A stretch of 34,805 bases of DNA from Caryophanales bacterium UBA3375 (GCA_002359095.1 DEQD01000011.1:1-34805); one strand, 5' to 3'. Counted from the stretch's first letter, positions 17,728-26,814 are shown. The notes: generated by a model from the letters alone, not told the origin. Numbers and translations are program-made.

Positions 17728-18448
17728 TATTTACTCCTGGATTAATAGTTATAATTAATTGTTCACTTACTTCTACCTCAATATAACCTAATTTCAAACT
17801 CTCAAGTATTGCTAAAAACAAAGTTATAAATTGATGTTTATTTAATGTTTTAACTACTTCATCAAAACTAAAAGGTTCTGTTAATGTTTTTAGATGATTC
17901 ATATAATCTTCCACATTAAGTTCTTTAACACTAATCTCTTTTTCTTCAGTTTTTTCTTGATAATGACGTAAGTAATTTTTAGTGGCTATATAAAATTTAT
18001 CCACATCAAAATTAGATTTAAAATTATCATCACGATATTCCATCATCTTATCTTGAGGGCGAGTTAAAAAGTTACTACGATTATCAATTAAATGATTAAA
18101 ATCTCCTACTATTTCTTTATACTTTTTATACTCTAGCAATCTTCTAATCATCTCTTGACGATCCACTGCTAATTCTTCTTCCTCTAATTCAAGTTCCAAA
18201 TTAGCATTATAATTTAGTATTGATACTGATTTTAATCGTAATAACTCCGCAGCCATTTCCAGATATCCACTTCTTATATCTAAACCTTGCTCTTGTACTT
18301 TTTGTATAAAATCAATATATTGATCAATTAGTAAATCTAGTGATATTTCAGTTATTTCAATTTCATGTTGTTTAGCTAGTTGTAATAACAGATCAAAAGG
18401 ACCACTAAACCCTTCAACACTAAACTGATATTCGTTATTATTTTCCAT
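17720..18448 (-). CDS. scpA: Segregation and condensation protein A
   Basis: This 242-residue kleisin subunit bridges the SMC heads. It shows the N-terminal EGFSGPFDLLLQLAKQHEIE, the SMC neck-binding region, then YLEMAAELLRLKS and a C-terminal winged helix (FITLFLAILESLKLGYIEV). It follows parE by 3 bp and overlaps scpB. The operon thus joins topoisomerase IV subunit B to condensin accessory factors, all acting in chromosome segregation. Confidence 0.96.
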   Translation of the reverse strand: MENNNEYQFSVEGFSGPFDLLLQLAKQHEIEITEISLDLLIDQYIDFIQKVQEQGLDIRSGYLEMAAELLRLKSVSILNYNANLELELEEEELAVDRQEMIRRLLEYKKYKEIVGDFNHLIDNRSNFLTRPQDKMMEYRDDNFKSNFDVDKFYIATKNYLRHYQEKTEEKEISVKELNVEDYMNHLKTLTEPFSFDEVVKTLNKHQFITLFLAILESLKLGYIEVEVSEQLIITINPGVNNE

Positions 18449-18451
18449 ATA

Positions 18452-20344
18452 TTAATCTACCTTTTCAAAGTCAATATTATTTTCAATCCAATCACGACGT
18501 TTAGCTACATCATCACCCATTAATGTTGTAACATCTCTTTCAGCACTTACAATATCATCAATTTTAAGTCTAATTAATTGACGACGTTTAGGGTCCATAG
18601 TTGTTTCCCAAAGTTGTGTTGCATCCATTTCTCCTAAACCTTTGTAACGTTGAATGAAATATTTCTTTTTCATTTTCTTGGTGATTTTATTTAACTCTTC
18701 ATCAGTCCAAGCATAATGTATTTCTTTATTATCATTTGTTGCAACTTTATAAAGAGGTGGTTGGGCTATATATACATGTCCTTCTTCAATTAATGGTCTC
18801 ATGTATCTATAGAAGAATGTTAGAAGAAGAATTTGAATATGACTACCATCAGTGTCGGCATCGGTCATAATTACAACTTTATCATATTTTAAATTACTAA
18901 TATCAAATTCAGAACCCATACCAGCACCTAAGATATTAACTATTGTTGATAACTCTTCATTTTTATAAATATCTTCAATCTTAGCTTTTTCTGCATTAAC
19001 AACTTTACCTCGAAGTGGTAATATTGCTTGGTACTTACGGTTTCTTCCTTGTTTAGCGCTACCTCCGGCACTATCACCCTCTACTAAGAATAGTTCTCTT
19101 TCACTAACTTTTTTAGTTTGTGCCGGAGTTAATTTACCACTAAGAAGTAACTCTTGTTTATTTTTACCTTTTCTAATCTCACTTCTAGCTTTTTTAGCAG
19201 CAAGTCTTGCATTTCTAGAAGTAATAGCTTTATTAATTATTTTAGTTGTCTCGTTTTTATTTTGATCAAAATATAAACCAAGTTTTGAAATAACTAAATT
19301 TTCAACTACTCCCTTAGCTTCAGGAGTACCTAATTTAGATTTAGTTTGTCCTTCAAACTGTAATAAGTTTTCCGGAACTTTTATACTTATAATACACATT
19401 AACCCTTCGCGTACATCAGCACCTTCAAAGTTTTTATCTTTAGCCTTAAGTAAGTTATTTTTTCTAGCATATTCATTAATGGTTTTAGTAAGTCCTGATT
19501 TAAAACCTGATTCATGACTACCACCATCTTTAGTACGAACATTATTGACAAAGGAAATAATATCTTCAGTATAAGTATCATTATACTCTAAACCAATCTC
19601 TACTTGGATTTCACTTTCATTATCTTCAATAATAATTGGTTTAGTAATATGTTTTTTATCAGCAGTTAAATAATTTAAGAATTCTTTAATCCCATCTTGA
19701 TATAAATATTCTTCTTTAGTATCTGTTCTTTTATCTTCTAATACAATTTTAAGACCACTGTTTAAGAAAGCTGATTCTCTTAAACGCGTAGCAATTGTCT
19801 TAAAATTGTATTCTGTAGTATCAAAGATTTCTGGATCTGGATAAAATGTTACACTAGTTCCTGTTTCTTTAGTCTTTTTACCTTTAGTAAGTTTACTTGC
19901 TTTAGAACCACCATCACTAAATGTTTGTTCCCAGATATAACCATCACGCCAAACTTTTAATTCTACTTTAGTACTTAAGGCATTAACAACACTAGCACCA
20001 ACTCCGTGAAGTCCACCAGAAGTTTTATAACCATCTCCACCAAACTTACCACCAGCATGTAATTTTGTGAAAATTACTTGCGTTGTTGGTATTCCTGATT
20101 CGTGTTTATCAACCGGCATTCCTCGTCCATAATCACGAACAGTAATACTATTATTTTTGTTGATGGTAACATCAATTTCATCACCATAACCATTTAGTGC
20201 TTCATCAATAGAGTTATCAACAATTTCCCATACTAAATGGTGTAGACCACGATAATCAGTACTACCAATATACATTCCTGGTCTTTTACGTACTGCTTCC
20301 AATCCCTCTAATATCTTAATATTACTTCCATCGTATTTTGCCAT
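18452..20344 (-). CDS. parE: DNA topoisomerase IV subunit B
   Basis: This 630-residue type IIA topoisomerase ATPase subunit decatenates daughter chromosomes with ParC. It has the GHKL motif EIVDNSIDEALNG, ATP-lid glycines in YKTSGGLHGVGASVVN, and the TOPRIM motifs EGDSAGGSAKQGRNRK and MTDADTDGSHIQ. The C-terminal QRYKGLGEMDATQLW is also present. ParE is favoured over GyrB by strong similarity to Bacillus ParE along its length, for example SFVNNVRTKDGGSHESG. AAGGAG lies five bases before the ATG. It is the first gene of an eight-gene operon. Unusually, parC does not follow it; scpA does. Confidence 0.93.
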   Translation of the reverse strand: MAKYDGSNIKILEGLEAVRKRPGMYIGSTDYRGLHHLVWEIVDNSIDEALNGYGDEIDVTINKNNSITVRDYGRGMPVDKHESGIPTTQVIFTKLHAGGKFGGDGYKTSGGLHGVGASVVNALSTKVELKVWRDGYIWEQTFSDGGSKASKLTKGKKTKETGTSVTFYPDPEIFDTTEYNFKTIATRLRESAFLNSGLKIVLEDKRTDTKEEYLYQDGIKEFLNYLTADKKHITKPIIIEDNESEIQVEIGLEYNDTYTEDIISFVNNVRTKDGGSHESGFKSGLTKTINEYARKNNLLKAKDKNFEGADVREGLMCIISIKVPENLLQFEGQTKSKLGTPEAKGVVENLVISKLGLYFDQNKNETTKIINKAITSRNARLAAKKARSEIRKGKNKQELLLSGKLTPAQTKKVSERELFLVEGDSAGGSAKQGRNRKYQAILPLRGKVVNAEKAKIEDIYKNEELSTIVNILGAGMGSEFDISNLKYDKVVIMTDADTDGSHIQILLLTFFYRYMRPLIEEGHVYIAQPPLYKVATNDNKEIHYAWTDEELNKITKKMKKKYFIQRYKGLGEMDATQLWETTMDPKRRQLIRLKIDDIVSAERDVTTLMGDDVAKRRDWIENNIDFEKVD

Positions 20345-20540
20345 TAACTCTCCTTAGTTTATATTACAAATATTACAGATTAATATTAACCTGCCTCTAA
20401 TTCTTATACCTATATATTATAACTAAATTTATATATATTTTCATAAGTATTGATAGTTATGTATTGCTTAGAATCGATTTAGAATTTCAAGAGTAAATTG
20501 TAAGTTTCATAAATTGGTAAAATATCATTAAAGAAGATAT
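20345..20540. other. Intergenic region upstream of parE
   Basis: Nothing coding was recognised. The stretch holds the putative parE promoter near 20416-20444 and lies next to the IS30 remnant that begins at 20541 on the other strand. Confidence 0.5.
20416..20444 (-). promoter_or_regulatory. Putative promoter of the parE operon
   Basis: The minus strand reads ATGAAA (20439-20444), a 17-base spacer, then TATAAT (20416-20421). Transcription would begin near 20409, about 65 bases before the parE ATG. The region is very AT-rich, so chance matches are common. Confidence 0.45.
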
Positions 20541-20833
20541 ATGGGAAGAAAGTTTATTCAATTAAAGAAACACGATAGAGATGTTATTCAAAGAATGGTT
20601 AACAATGGTAGTACACAATCAGAAATAGTAAAAGCATTAGGAAAACACGAATCTACAATAAGTAGAGAATTAAATTTCAAGACTGTTTAAAGAAAAAAAT
20701 CGAACAAAACTAGTTTATACTAGTCTTGGAGCACAAACTAAAAGAGATGAGAAAAGACGTAAACGATTAACAAAGTGGGATTTAGAGTGGAGATATCGTA
20801 AATTTACTCTTGAAAAAATAGAAAAACGGTACT
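20541..20833 (+). pseudogene. IS30-family transposase remnant (frameshifted, truncated)
   Basis: The ATG at 20541 opens a 49-codon frame with the IS30 N-terminal helix-turn-helix pattern: a start-proximal Arg-Lys region, then HDRDVIQRMVNNGSTQSEI and KALGKHESTISREL. It stops at 20688-20690. In another frame from 20701 the expected continuation appears (VYTSLGAQTKRDEKRRK, then KWDLEWRYRKFTLEKIEKRY), so at least one frameshift separates the two parts. The DDE catalytic domain is missing. It is one of only two coding traces on the plus strand and lies between two minus-strand transcription units. It is a dead insertion-sequence fragment. Confidence 0.75.
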
Positions 20834-20930
20834 ATTTACTTTTTTGTGTAAACCTACACATGTATAAAAATATAATTTGTTCTTAGTTTGGTTTATCAAA
20901 ATTTTATACAATACTGTATTTCATAAAAAA

Positions 20931-20954
20931 AAGGAAGTCTAAATAGACTTCCTT
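20931..20954 (-). terminator. Intrinsic terminator of the surface-protein gene
   Basis: A hairpin with 10-bp arms (AAGGAAGTCT / AGACTTCCTT) and a four-base loop lies 12 bases past the stop codon. It is followed on the minus strand by eight T residues. Confidence 0.92.
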
Positions 20955-20966
20955 ATAATAGAAGAA

Positions 20967-23900
20967 TTATTTTTTTCTTTTTAATACAATTACAACTACA
21001 CTACTAATTGCAATTGTTACAAATAACATCATCATGTTATTTGTAATACCAGTATGAGTTGCTTCTGGTTTTGTTGATTGATTAACAATTGGAGTTTGAA
21101 CACCTGATTGAGTTGGTGGTGTTGTATCTTTAATTACTGTGTAATTACGAGTAACACTTGCAACATTTCCATCTGCTCTAGTTATTCCAACAAGTGTAAA
21201 TGTAACAGGATATGTTCCTTCTTTTCCACTTGTTATACTATTCCAATCAGAATCACTTATACTAACTTGTGGTACTACATTTTTATTATCATATTGTGCA
21301 ACAGCATTCATTTCTTTAATCAATTCATCTTGATTTTTTAATGTTTTAGCATGAGTATCTGATACTGTAGTATTGTTAGCATTTATCCAACCACGACCAT
21401 CTGGCGTAAATACTTCTCCGTTTGGTCCAACTACTGTTCCATCTGGGTTTACTACACTTCCATTAGGTGCATTAATTGTTCCATCTGGAGTTGTTACTGT
21501 TCCTCCATTTGGTAAGTTAATATCTCCATCTGGAGTGATTTGTGAACCTTCACCATCTACTATAACATCATCACCAGTGTTGATATCTCCATCAACTCCA
21601 GGGATTGTAATACTTCCATCTGGATTAGGTTTTAATGTTGGTTTATCTCCCGTTGTATCATTATTATCTGGTACAGTAACTGTTCCATCTGGATGAACTA
21701 TACTTCCACCTGGTACGTCTGTTGGTTTTCCTGTTCCATTATCTGGAGTCACACTTCCACCTTCACTTGGAATTGTGATACTTCCATCTGGATTTGGTGT
21801 TAATTGACCTGGTTTATTTGGTGCAACTACAACATCATCACCTGTTCCTGGTTTTAAGTCTGGACCTGGTACTGTAATTGTTCCATCTGGATTAATAATG
21901 TTTCCATTTGGATCAATGACAGTTCCATCTGGTTTTACTACACTTCCATTTGGTGCATTAATTGTTCCATCTGGAGTTGTTACTGTTCCTCCATTTGGTA
22001 AGTTAATATCTCCATCTGGAGTGATTTGTGAACCTTCACCATCTACTGTAACGTCATCACCAGTGTTGATATCTCCATCAACTCCAGGGATTGTAATACT
22101 TCCATCTGGGTTTGGTTTTAATGTTGGTTTATCTCCCGTTGTATCATTTTTATCTGGTACAGTAACTGTTCCATCCGGATGAACTATACTTCCACCTGGT
22201 ACGTCTGTTGGTTTTCCTGTTCCATTATCTGGAGTCACACTTCCACCTTCACTTGGAATTGTGATACTTCCATCTGGATTTGGTGTTAATTGACCTGGTT
22301 TATTTGGTGCAACTACCACATCATCACCTGTTCCTGGTTTTAAGTCTGGACCTGGTACTGTAATTGTTCCATCTGGATTAATAATGTTTCCATTTGGATC
22401 AATCACTGTTCCATCTGGTTTTACTACACTTCCATTAGGTGCATTAATTGTTCCATCTGGAGTTGTTACTGTTCCTCCATTTGGTAAGTTAATATCTCCA
22501 TCTGGAGTGATTTGTGAACCTTCACCATCTACTATAACATCATCACCAGTGTTGATATCTCCATCAACTCCAGGGATTGTAATACTTCCATCTGGGTTTG
22601 GTTTTAATGTTGGTTTATTTTCTGTTGTATCATTATTATCTGGTACAGTAACTGTTCCATCCGGATGAACTATACTTCCACCTGGTACATCTGTTGGTTT
22701 TCCTGTTCCATTATCTGGAGTCACACTTCCACCTTCACTTGGAATTGTGATACTTCCATCTGGATTTGGTGTTAATTGACCTGGTTTATTTGGAGTAACT
22801 ACCACATCATCACCTGTTCCTGGTTTTAAGTCTGGACCTGGTACTGTAATTGTTCCATCTGGATTAATAATAGTTCCATTTGGTTCTATAACTGTTCCAT
22901 CTGGTTTTACTACACTTCCATTAGGTGCATTAATTGTTCCATTTGGAGTTGTTACTGTTCCTCCATTTGGTAAGTTAATATCTCCATCTGGAGTGATTTG
23001 TGAACCTTCACCATCTACTGTAACATCATCACCAGTGTTGATATCTCCATCAACTCCAGGGATTGTAATACTTCCATCTGGGTTTGGTTTTAATGTTGGT
23101 TTATCTCCCGTTGTATCATTATTATCTGGTACAGTAACTGTTCCGTCCGGATGAACTATACTTCCACCTGGTACGTCTGTTGGTGTTCCTGTTCCTTTAT
23201 CTGGAGTCACACTTCCACCTTCACTTGGAATTGTGATACTTCCATCTGGATTTGGTGTTAATTGACCTGGTTTATTTGGTGCAACTACCACATCATCACC
23301 TGTTCCTGGTTTTTTGTCTGGACCTGGTAATGTAATTGATCCATCTGGGTTATAAATTTCTCCATTAGGACCAACAATAGTTCCATCAGGTTTTACTATT
23401 GTTCCATTAGGAACGTTGATTGTTCCTTCTGGAGTTTCTACTATTCCATTATCTGGAACATGCGTATTTCCTTGATCATCTACTGTTGGTATATTCCCAC
23501 CTACTGGTGGTACAAGTACATCATCTTGATCACCTAAGTTTCCATTTGGTCCCGGAATACCTACACTTCCATCTGGATTAATAACCGGTCCATTAGGAGT
23601 AACAATTGTTCCATCAGGATATACTACACTTCCATTTGGTGGAGTAACATCTCCTGCTGGAATATTTACAACTCCTCCATTAGGTACATCAATTGTACCG
23701 TCTGGATTAATTGTAGGTTTGTTAGTACCACTAGGATTAACTATTACATTATCTTCTGGTCGGTTTATATTATTATCAGGTCCTGGTACAGTAATACTTC
23801 CATTCCCATTTGGTAGTAAAGTAACATCATTTCCTGTTACTGTTCCTGGACCTGGAAGAGTAATACTTCCACCTGGAGTAACAATTGTTCCATCAGGAAC

Positions 23901-25940
23901 TACTGTAGTTTCCCCAGTTCCATTATTTGGAGTTACGGTTCCACCATTTGGTAATACTACACTTCCATTAGGATTTTTACTAGGATAACTTCCGCTACTA
24001 TCTGGATTAGGATCAACAATTACATCATCTCCTGTTCCTAGTGTTCCATCAGGTCCTGGCATGATAATTTGAATATTACTATATTGCGCATAAAAAGTTG
24101 GTTGTGTCTCTCCAATTATAGCTGATAAATCAGGAGTACTAATTGGTCCAGAAGTACTAGTTGACCAACCAATAAACTTGCATCCACTTTTAGTTGGATG
24201 AGTATTTATTCCTTGTTCGAATGCACTTGGTTCTATAATGTCTGATACATTAGTAGAATGTACAGCTATATTTTTAAAGTCAACAACGTTTGTTGTAGTT
24301 CCTCCAGCAAATTGACCTCCATTAGCGTTGAATTCTACACCTCTTACCTTACGATTATCAGCGCTATAATTATAAGCGTTATCTTGTAATCTTGGATCAT
24401 TAGTTACTACAGTAAGCGGTGTTACTTGATTTAGTTTAAACATACTAGTTAAATTTGCGCTACTTGAGAATGTAGCATTTTGTAAATTAATAAAAGTCAA
24501 ATTATCAGCTTGCGCAAACATATTTGTTGCACTTACTACATTATCTACATTCCAATTAGATAAGTCTAATTGACTTAACCCATCACAATTATAAAACATA
24601 CTTTCTAATGTTGTTACATTATCAACAGGTAATGTCGAAATCCCATTAAGATCAGATAATACTGAACAATTTCTAAACATATAAGATGTATTGTTTAATT
24701 GTGGTGTTTGCCAACCAGTTACATCTATAGATGATAAACTTGTACTACCATCAAACATATTAGCAACTGATGTAAGTATTGGACAATTCCAATTTTGTAG
24801 TTCGACAGCAAAACTACAATTTACTACACCTTTAAGCATCCCCGCAGCTGATTGTAACTGCGGTGCATTTAAATTATTCATTTCAAAACTACCTGTAAAT
24901 GTTTGTTGAGTAGTAGTAATAGTAAAGAAATTATCTAAATTAACTACACTAGGTAAGGTCCAATTATTTAAAATTAAATCATGATATTTTGAGACTTCTG
25001 AACCTGGAAGAGTACCCATTAATGTAATCCCTGTTGGAAAGTACCAACCACTCATATCAATGTGTGTAAAGTCTGTTCTACCTGAATTGATTATATGAAA
25101 TATATTATCAAAAACATTTCCATTAATATTTAAATTACTATTATTACCTTTAAAATTCCAATTTCTAATTAAAATGTTTTGTGTAGCCTCTACTCCATTA
25201 AATAAGTATCTCATTTCCGTTAAATTTGGTAAATTTAAATTATCCCATTCAATAGTTTCACATTGTGGCAATCCCGAAAACATTGCATACATTGTAGTTA
25301 CTGACGAAGTGTCCCATCCCCACTCAGTCATATGCAATGATGTTGCTTTTGATGCCCAAAACATACTAGACATATCAGTTACTTGACTTGTATCAAAACC
25401 TGATAAATCATCAAAGTTAACTATATTTGTTCCTTTAAATAAACAATACATTGAATTGTTTGCAAATGTTATTTTGTTCCCATCAACGATTGTTGTAGTT
25501 AGATCCGTAATTGTAGGGGGAAACAATAAATTAGACGCACTTCCTCCAGTAGTTTTAATAATTACCTTATATCCTTCTATTACTGTAGGAATATTTATTT
25601 TAGTAGCACTACCTATGTACTCTGATATTACTACTGTTTTATTACCTTCATCTTTAGTGTTTGTCCACTCAGCTAAAGTTGATCCACCCCAATCACTTCC
25701 CGGTGTTGCATATACGTCACCATTTATATCATCTTTATTTATTTGTGAATTATTTTCTTCATGTGGATTATTTTCTTCAGACTCTACTTCATTACTAGAT
25801 TCTGAATTTTCCACAGCATCAATTGTATTTTCTTGTAACTCGTTAATCTCTTCATCAGCTATGTTTGTCATTGGTAAAATACCTGCTAACAAAACAAGCA
25901 CTAATGACAGATTAATTACTCTATACAATCTATCTCTCAT
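20967..25940 (-). CDS. Giant surface protein: BspA-like repeats, Pro-Asn/Asp-Gly repeat stalk, C-terminal anchor
   Basis: This 1657-residue secreted protein has a signal sequence at 1-27 (basic start, hydrophobic LSLVLVLLAGILP). Residues about 165-510 hold ten or so DUF285/BspA-type repeats with the MSSMF/ANMFDGS signature (for example DTSQVTDMSSMF). Around 550-625 is a Listeria-Bacteroides-type repeat (GCKFIGWSTSTSG). Residues about 630-1515 are Pro/Gly/Asp-rich with recurring P-[ND]-G turns roughly every seven residues and GTGDD/NTGDD acidic motifs, including four 162-residue units. A DUF5011-like domain (1520-1605) precedes the C-terminus. The end has THTG, a hydrophobic helix and KRKK, a sortase-type tail without a canonical LPxTG. 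AAAGGAGG lies before the ATG. A likely role is adhesion. Confidence 0.85.
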   Translation of the reverse strand: MRDRLYRVINLSLVLVLLAGILPMTNIADEEINELQENTIDAVENSESSNEVESEENNPHEENNSQINKDDINGDVYATPGSDWGGSTLAEWTNTKDEGNKTVVISEYIGSATKINIPTVIEGYKVIIKTTGGSASNLLFPPTITDLTTTIVDGNKITFANNSMYCLFKGTNIVNFDDLSGFDTSQVTDMSSMFWASKATSLHMTEWGWDTSSVTTMYAMFSGLPQCETIEWDNLNLPNLTEMRYLFNGVEATQNILIRNWNFKGNNSNLNINGNVFDNIFHIINSGRTDFTHIDMSGWYFPTGITLMGTLPGSEVSKYHDLILNNWTLPSVVNLDNFFTITTTQQTFTGSFEMNNLNAPQLQSAAGMLKGVVNCSFAVELQNWNCPILTSVANMFDGSTSLSSIDVTGWQTPQLNNTSYMFRNCSVLSDLNGISTLPVDNVTTLESMFYNCDGLSQLDLSNWNVDNVVSATNMFAQADNLTFINLQNATFSSSANLTSMFKLNQVTPLTVVTNDPRLQDNAYNYSADNRKVRGVEFNANGGQFAGGTTTNVVDFKNIAVHSTNVSDIIEPSAFEQGINTHPTKSGCKFIGWSTSTSGPISTPDLSAIIGETQPTFYAQYSNIQIIMPGPDGTLGTGDDVIVDPNPDSSGSYPSKNPNGSVVLPNGGTVTPNNGTGETTVVPDGTIVTPGGSITLPGPGTVTGNDVTLLPNGNGSITVPGPDNNINRPEDNVIVNPSGTNKPTINPDGTIDVPNGGVVNIPAGDVTPPNGSVVYPDGTIVTPNGPVINPDGSVGIPGPNGNLGDQDDVLVPPVGGNIPTVDDQGNTHVPDNGIVETPEGTINVPNGTIVKPDGTIVGPNGEIYNPDGSITLPGPDKKPGTGDDVVVAPNKPGQLTPNPDGSITIPSEGGSVTPDKGTGTPTDVPGGSIVHPDGTVTVPDNNDTTGDKPTLKPNPDGSITIPGVDGDINTGDDVTVDGEGSQITPDGDINLPNGGTVTTPNGTINAPNGSVVKPDGTVIEPNGTIINPDGTITVPGPDLKPGTGDDVVVTPNKPGQLTPNPDGSITIPSEGGSVTPDNGTGKPTDVPGGSIVHPDGTVTVPDNNDTTENKPTLKPNPDGSITIPGVDGDINTGDDVIVDGEGSQITPDGDINLPNGGTVTTPDGTINAPNGSVVKPDGTVIDPNGNIINPDGTITVPGPDLKPGTGDDVVVAPNKPGQLTPNPDGSITIPSEGGSVTPDNGTGKPTDVPGGSIVHPDGTVTVPDKNDTTGDKPTLKPNPDGSITIPGVDGDINTGDDVTVDGEGSQITPDGDINLPNGGTVTTPDGTINAPNGSVVKPDGTVIDPNGNIINPDGTITVPGPDLKPGTGDDVVVAPNKPGQLTPNPDGSITIPSEGGSVTPDNGTGKPTDVPGGSIVHPDGTVTVPDNNDTTGDKPTLKPNPDGSITIPGVDGDINTGDDVIVDGEGSQITPDGDINLPNGGTVTTPDGTINAPNGSVVNPDGTVVGPNGEVFTPDGRGWINANNTTVSDTHAKTLKNQDELIKEMNAVAQYDNKNVVPQVSISDSDWNSITSGKEGTYPVTFTLVGITRADGNVASVTRNYTVIKDTTPPTQSGVQTPIVNQSTKPEATHTGITNNMMMLFVTIAISSVVVIVLKRKK
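21418..23361. repeat. Four tandem 486-bp repeats inside the surface-protein gene
   Basis: A shared marker (CATCATCACCTGTTCCTGG) recurs at 21833, 22319, 22805 and 23291, exactly 486 bp apart each time. Each unit encodes 162 residues, so copy-number change keeps the reading frame. Units differ by only scattered substitutions, many of them silent, for example AAACCAGG versus extended variants and ATAACATC versus GTAACATC. The outer edges are approximate: similarity starts near 21418 and fades near 23361-23375. The near-identity points to recent duplication or ongoing homogenisation by recombination. Confidence 0.93.
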
Positions 25941-26287
25941 ATTTCTTCCTCCTTTAACATTAAAATGTGTTAGTTAGCAATAATGGATGGTACCATTGCT
26001 AATAAGTAAGGGAATATTATTGATAAACAAATTATATTATTTTTTTAAACTAAATATTTATAATACAATTACAATACAAACCATATTCCTATACGGCTTA
26101 AGTATATCAAATTATCTCTTACCATTTTTTATTTTTTATTTTTTTTAATTAACCTTGGTTAATAACATAAATTTATTTGTATTATCTTTTTTTACAAAAT
26201 ACAATTATTTTTCTTAATTAAAATAATAATTTAGATAAATATATTCATTATCTACAAACTTGTATAATAAGGGTGTAAAGAGGATGT
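25941..26287. promoter_or_regulatory. Divergent intergenic region with two inverted repeats
   Basis: This 347-bp AT-rich gap separates the surface-protein gene (minus) from the DUF308-like gene (plus). It holds a hairpin-capable inverted repeat at 25974-26002 (TTAGCAAT / ATTGCTAA around ATGGTACCAT), which would lie in the leader of the surface-protein mRNA. It also holds an operator-like 7-bp inverted repeat at 26148-26163 (ATTAACC-TT-GGTTAAT) and a TATAAT at 26263-26268 just before the plus-strand gene. I could not assign a convincing promoter for the surface gene. No coding sequence is visible. Confidence 0.5.
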
Positions 26288-26814
26288 ATGCTAAAAAAGT
26301 TTGGATACAGCATTTTATTTAGTTTAATGCTAATTATATTAGGATTACTGTTTATCTTTAATCCATTAATTTCAGAAGAAGGATTAATTTATTTTTTAGC
26401 ATTTATATGTATTGTATATGGGGTTGAAATATTAATAAATTTTTTTAAATCATTTGATGATAGTGAATATAGTTTCTTTGATATATTATTATCTATCTTA
26501 TTTATATTTTCTGGTTTTTATGTTGTCTTTAATATGGATATTGCCATAGAAACTATTCCAGCATGTTATGGAATTTTATTAATTGCAGGTCAGTTATAAA
26601 AGTTCCATACTTTATAAAATACAAAAATGAAAGTATGGTACCTACATGGATATTTGTAATTAATATTATCGCATCAGTAATTATTGGAATAATGTTGATT
26701 ACTAATTCATTGTTTACTATTTTAACACTAACTATGTTTGTTGGAATTCTAATTCTAATATCTGGAATTATTGATTTAATTGGAATTATATATTTATACA
26801 TTAAAACTAAATAA
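26288..26814 (+). pseudogene. DUF308/HdeD-like membrane protein gene, frameshifted
   Basis: The first frame (26288-26599, AAGAGG before the ATG) encodes three to four membrane helices with DUF308-like patterns (IMLIILGLLFIFNP-like start, CIVYGVEILINFF, FSGFYVVFN). It stops shortly after GILLIAG. The next frame then continues from about 26590 with VIKVPYFIKYKNESMVPTW and two more helices ending IIYLYIKTK at 26814. The halves join into one product of about 175 residues of the expected DUF308 layout if one base is lost near 26590. It is therefore a disrupted gene, or a sequencing indel. No slippery heptamer was seen, so programmed frameshifting is unlikely. TATAAT at 26263 is its probable -10. 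Confidence 0.7.

Noticed and set aside
20845..20860. TGTGTA-AACC-TACACA inverted repeat as an insertion-sequence end
   Set aside because: It is too short and unmatched by a partner on the other side of the IS30 remnant; no target duplication was seen.
21373..22668. Plus-strand open frames repeated at 486-bp spacing (near 21373, 21898 and 22384)
   Set aside because: They are the antisense of the surface-protein repeats. Their similarity follows from the tandem units, and they have no ribosome sites.
25456..25977. 173-codon plus-strand open frame
   Set aside because: It is antisense to the signal peptide and BspA-like start of the surface protein, which has a strong ribosome site and recognisable domains.
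26581..26600. Programmed ribosomal frameshift in the DUF308-like gene
   Set aside because: No slippery heptamer or downstream structure was visible at the junction; a simple indel explains it better.
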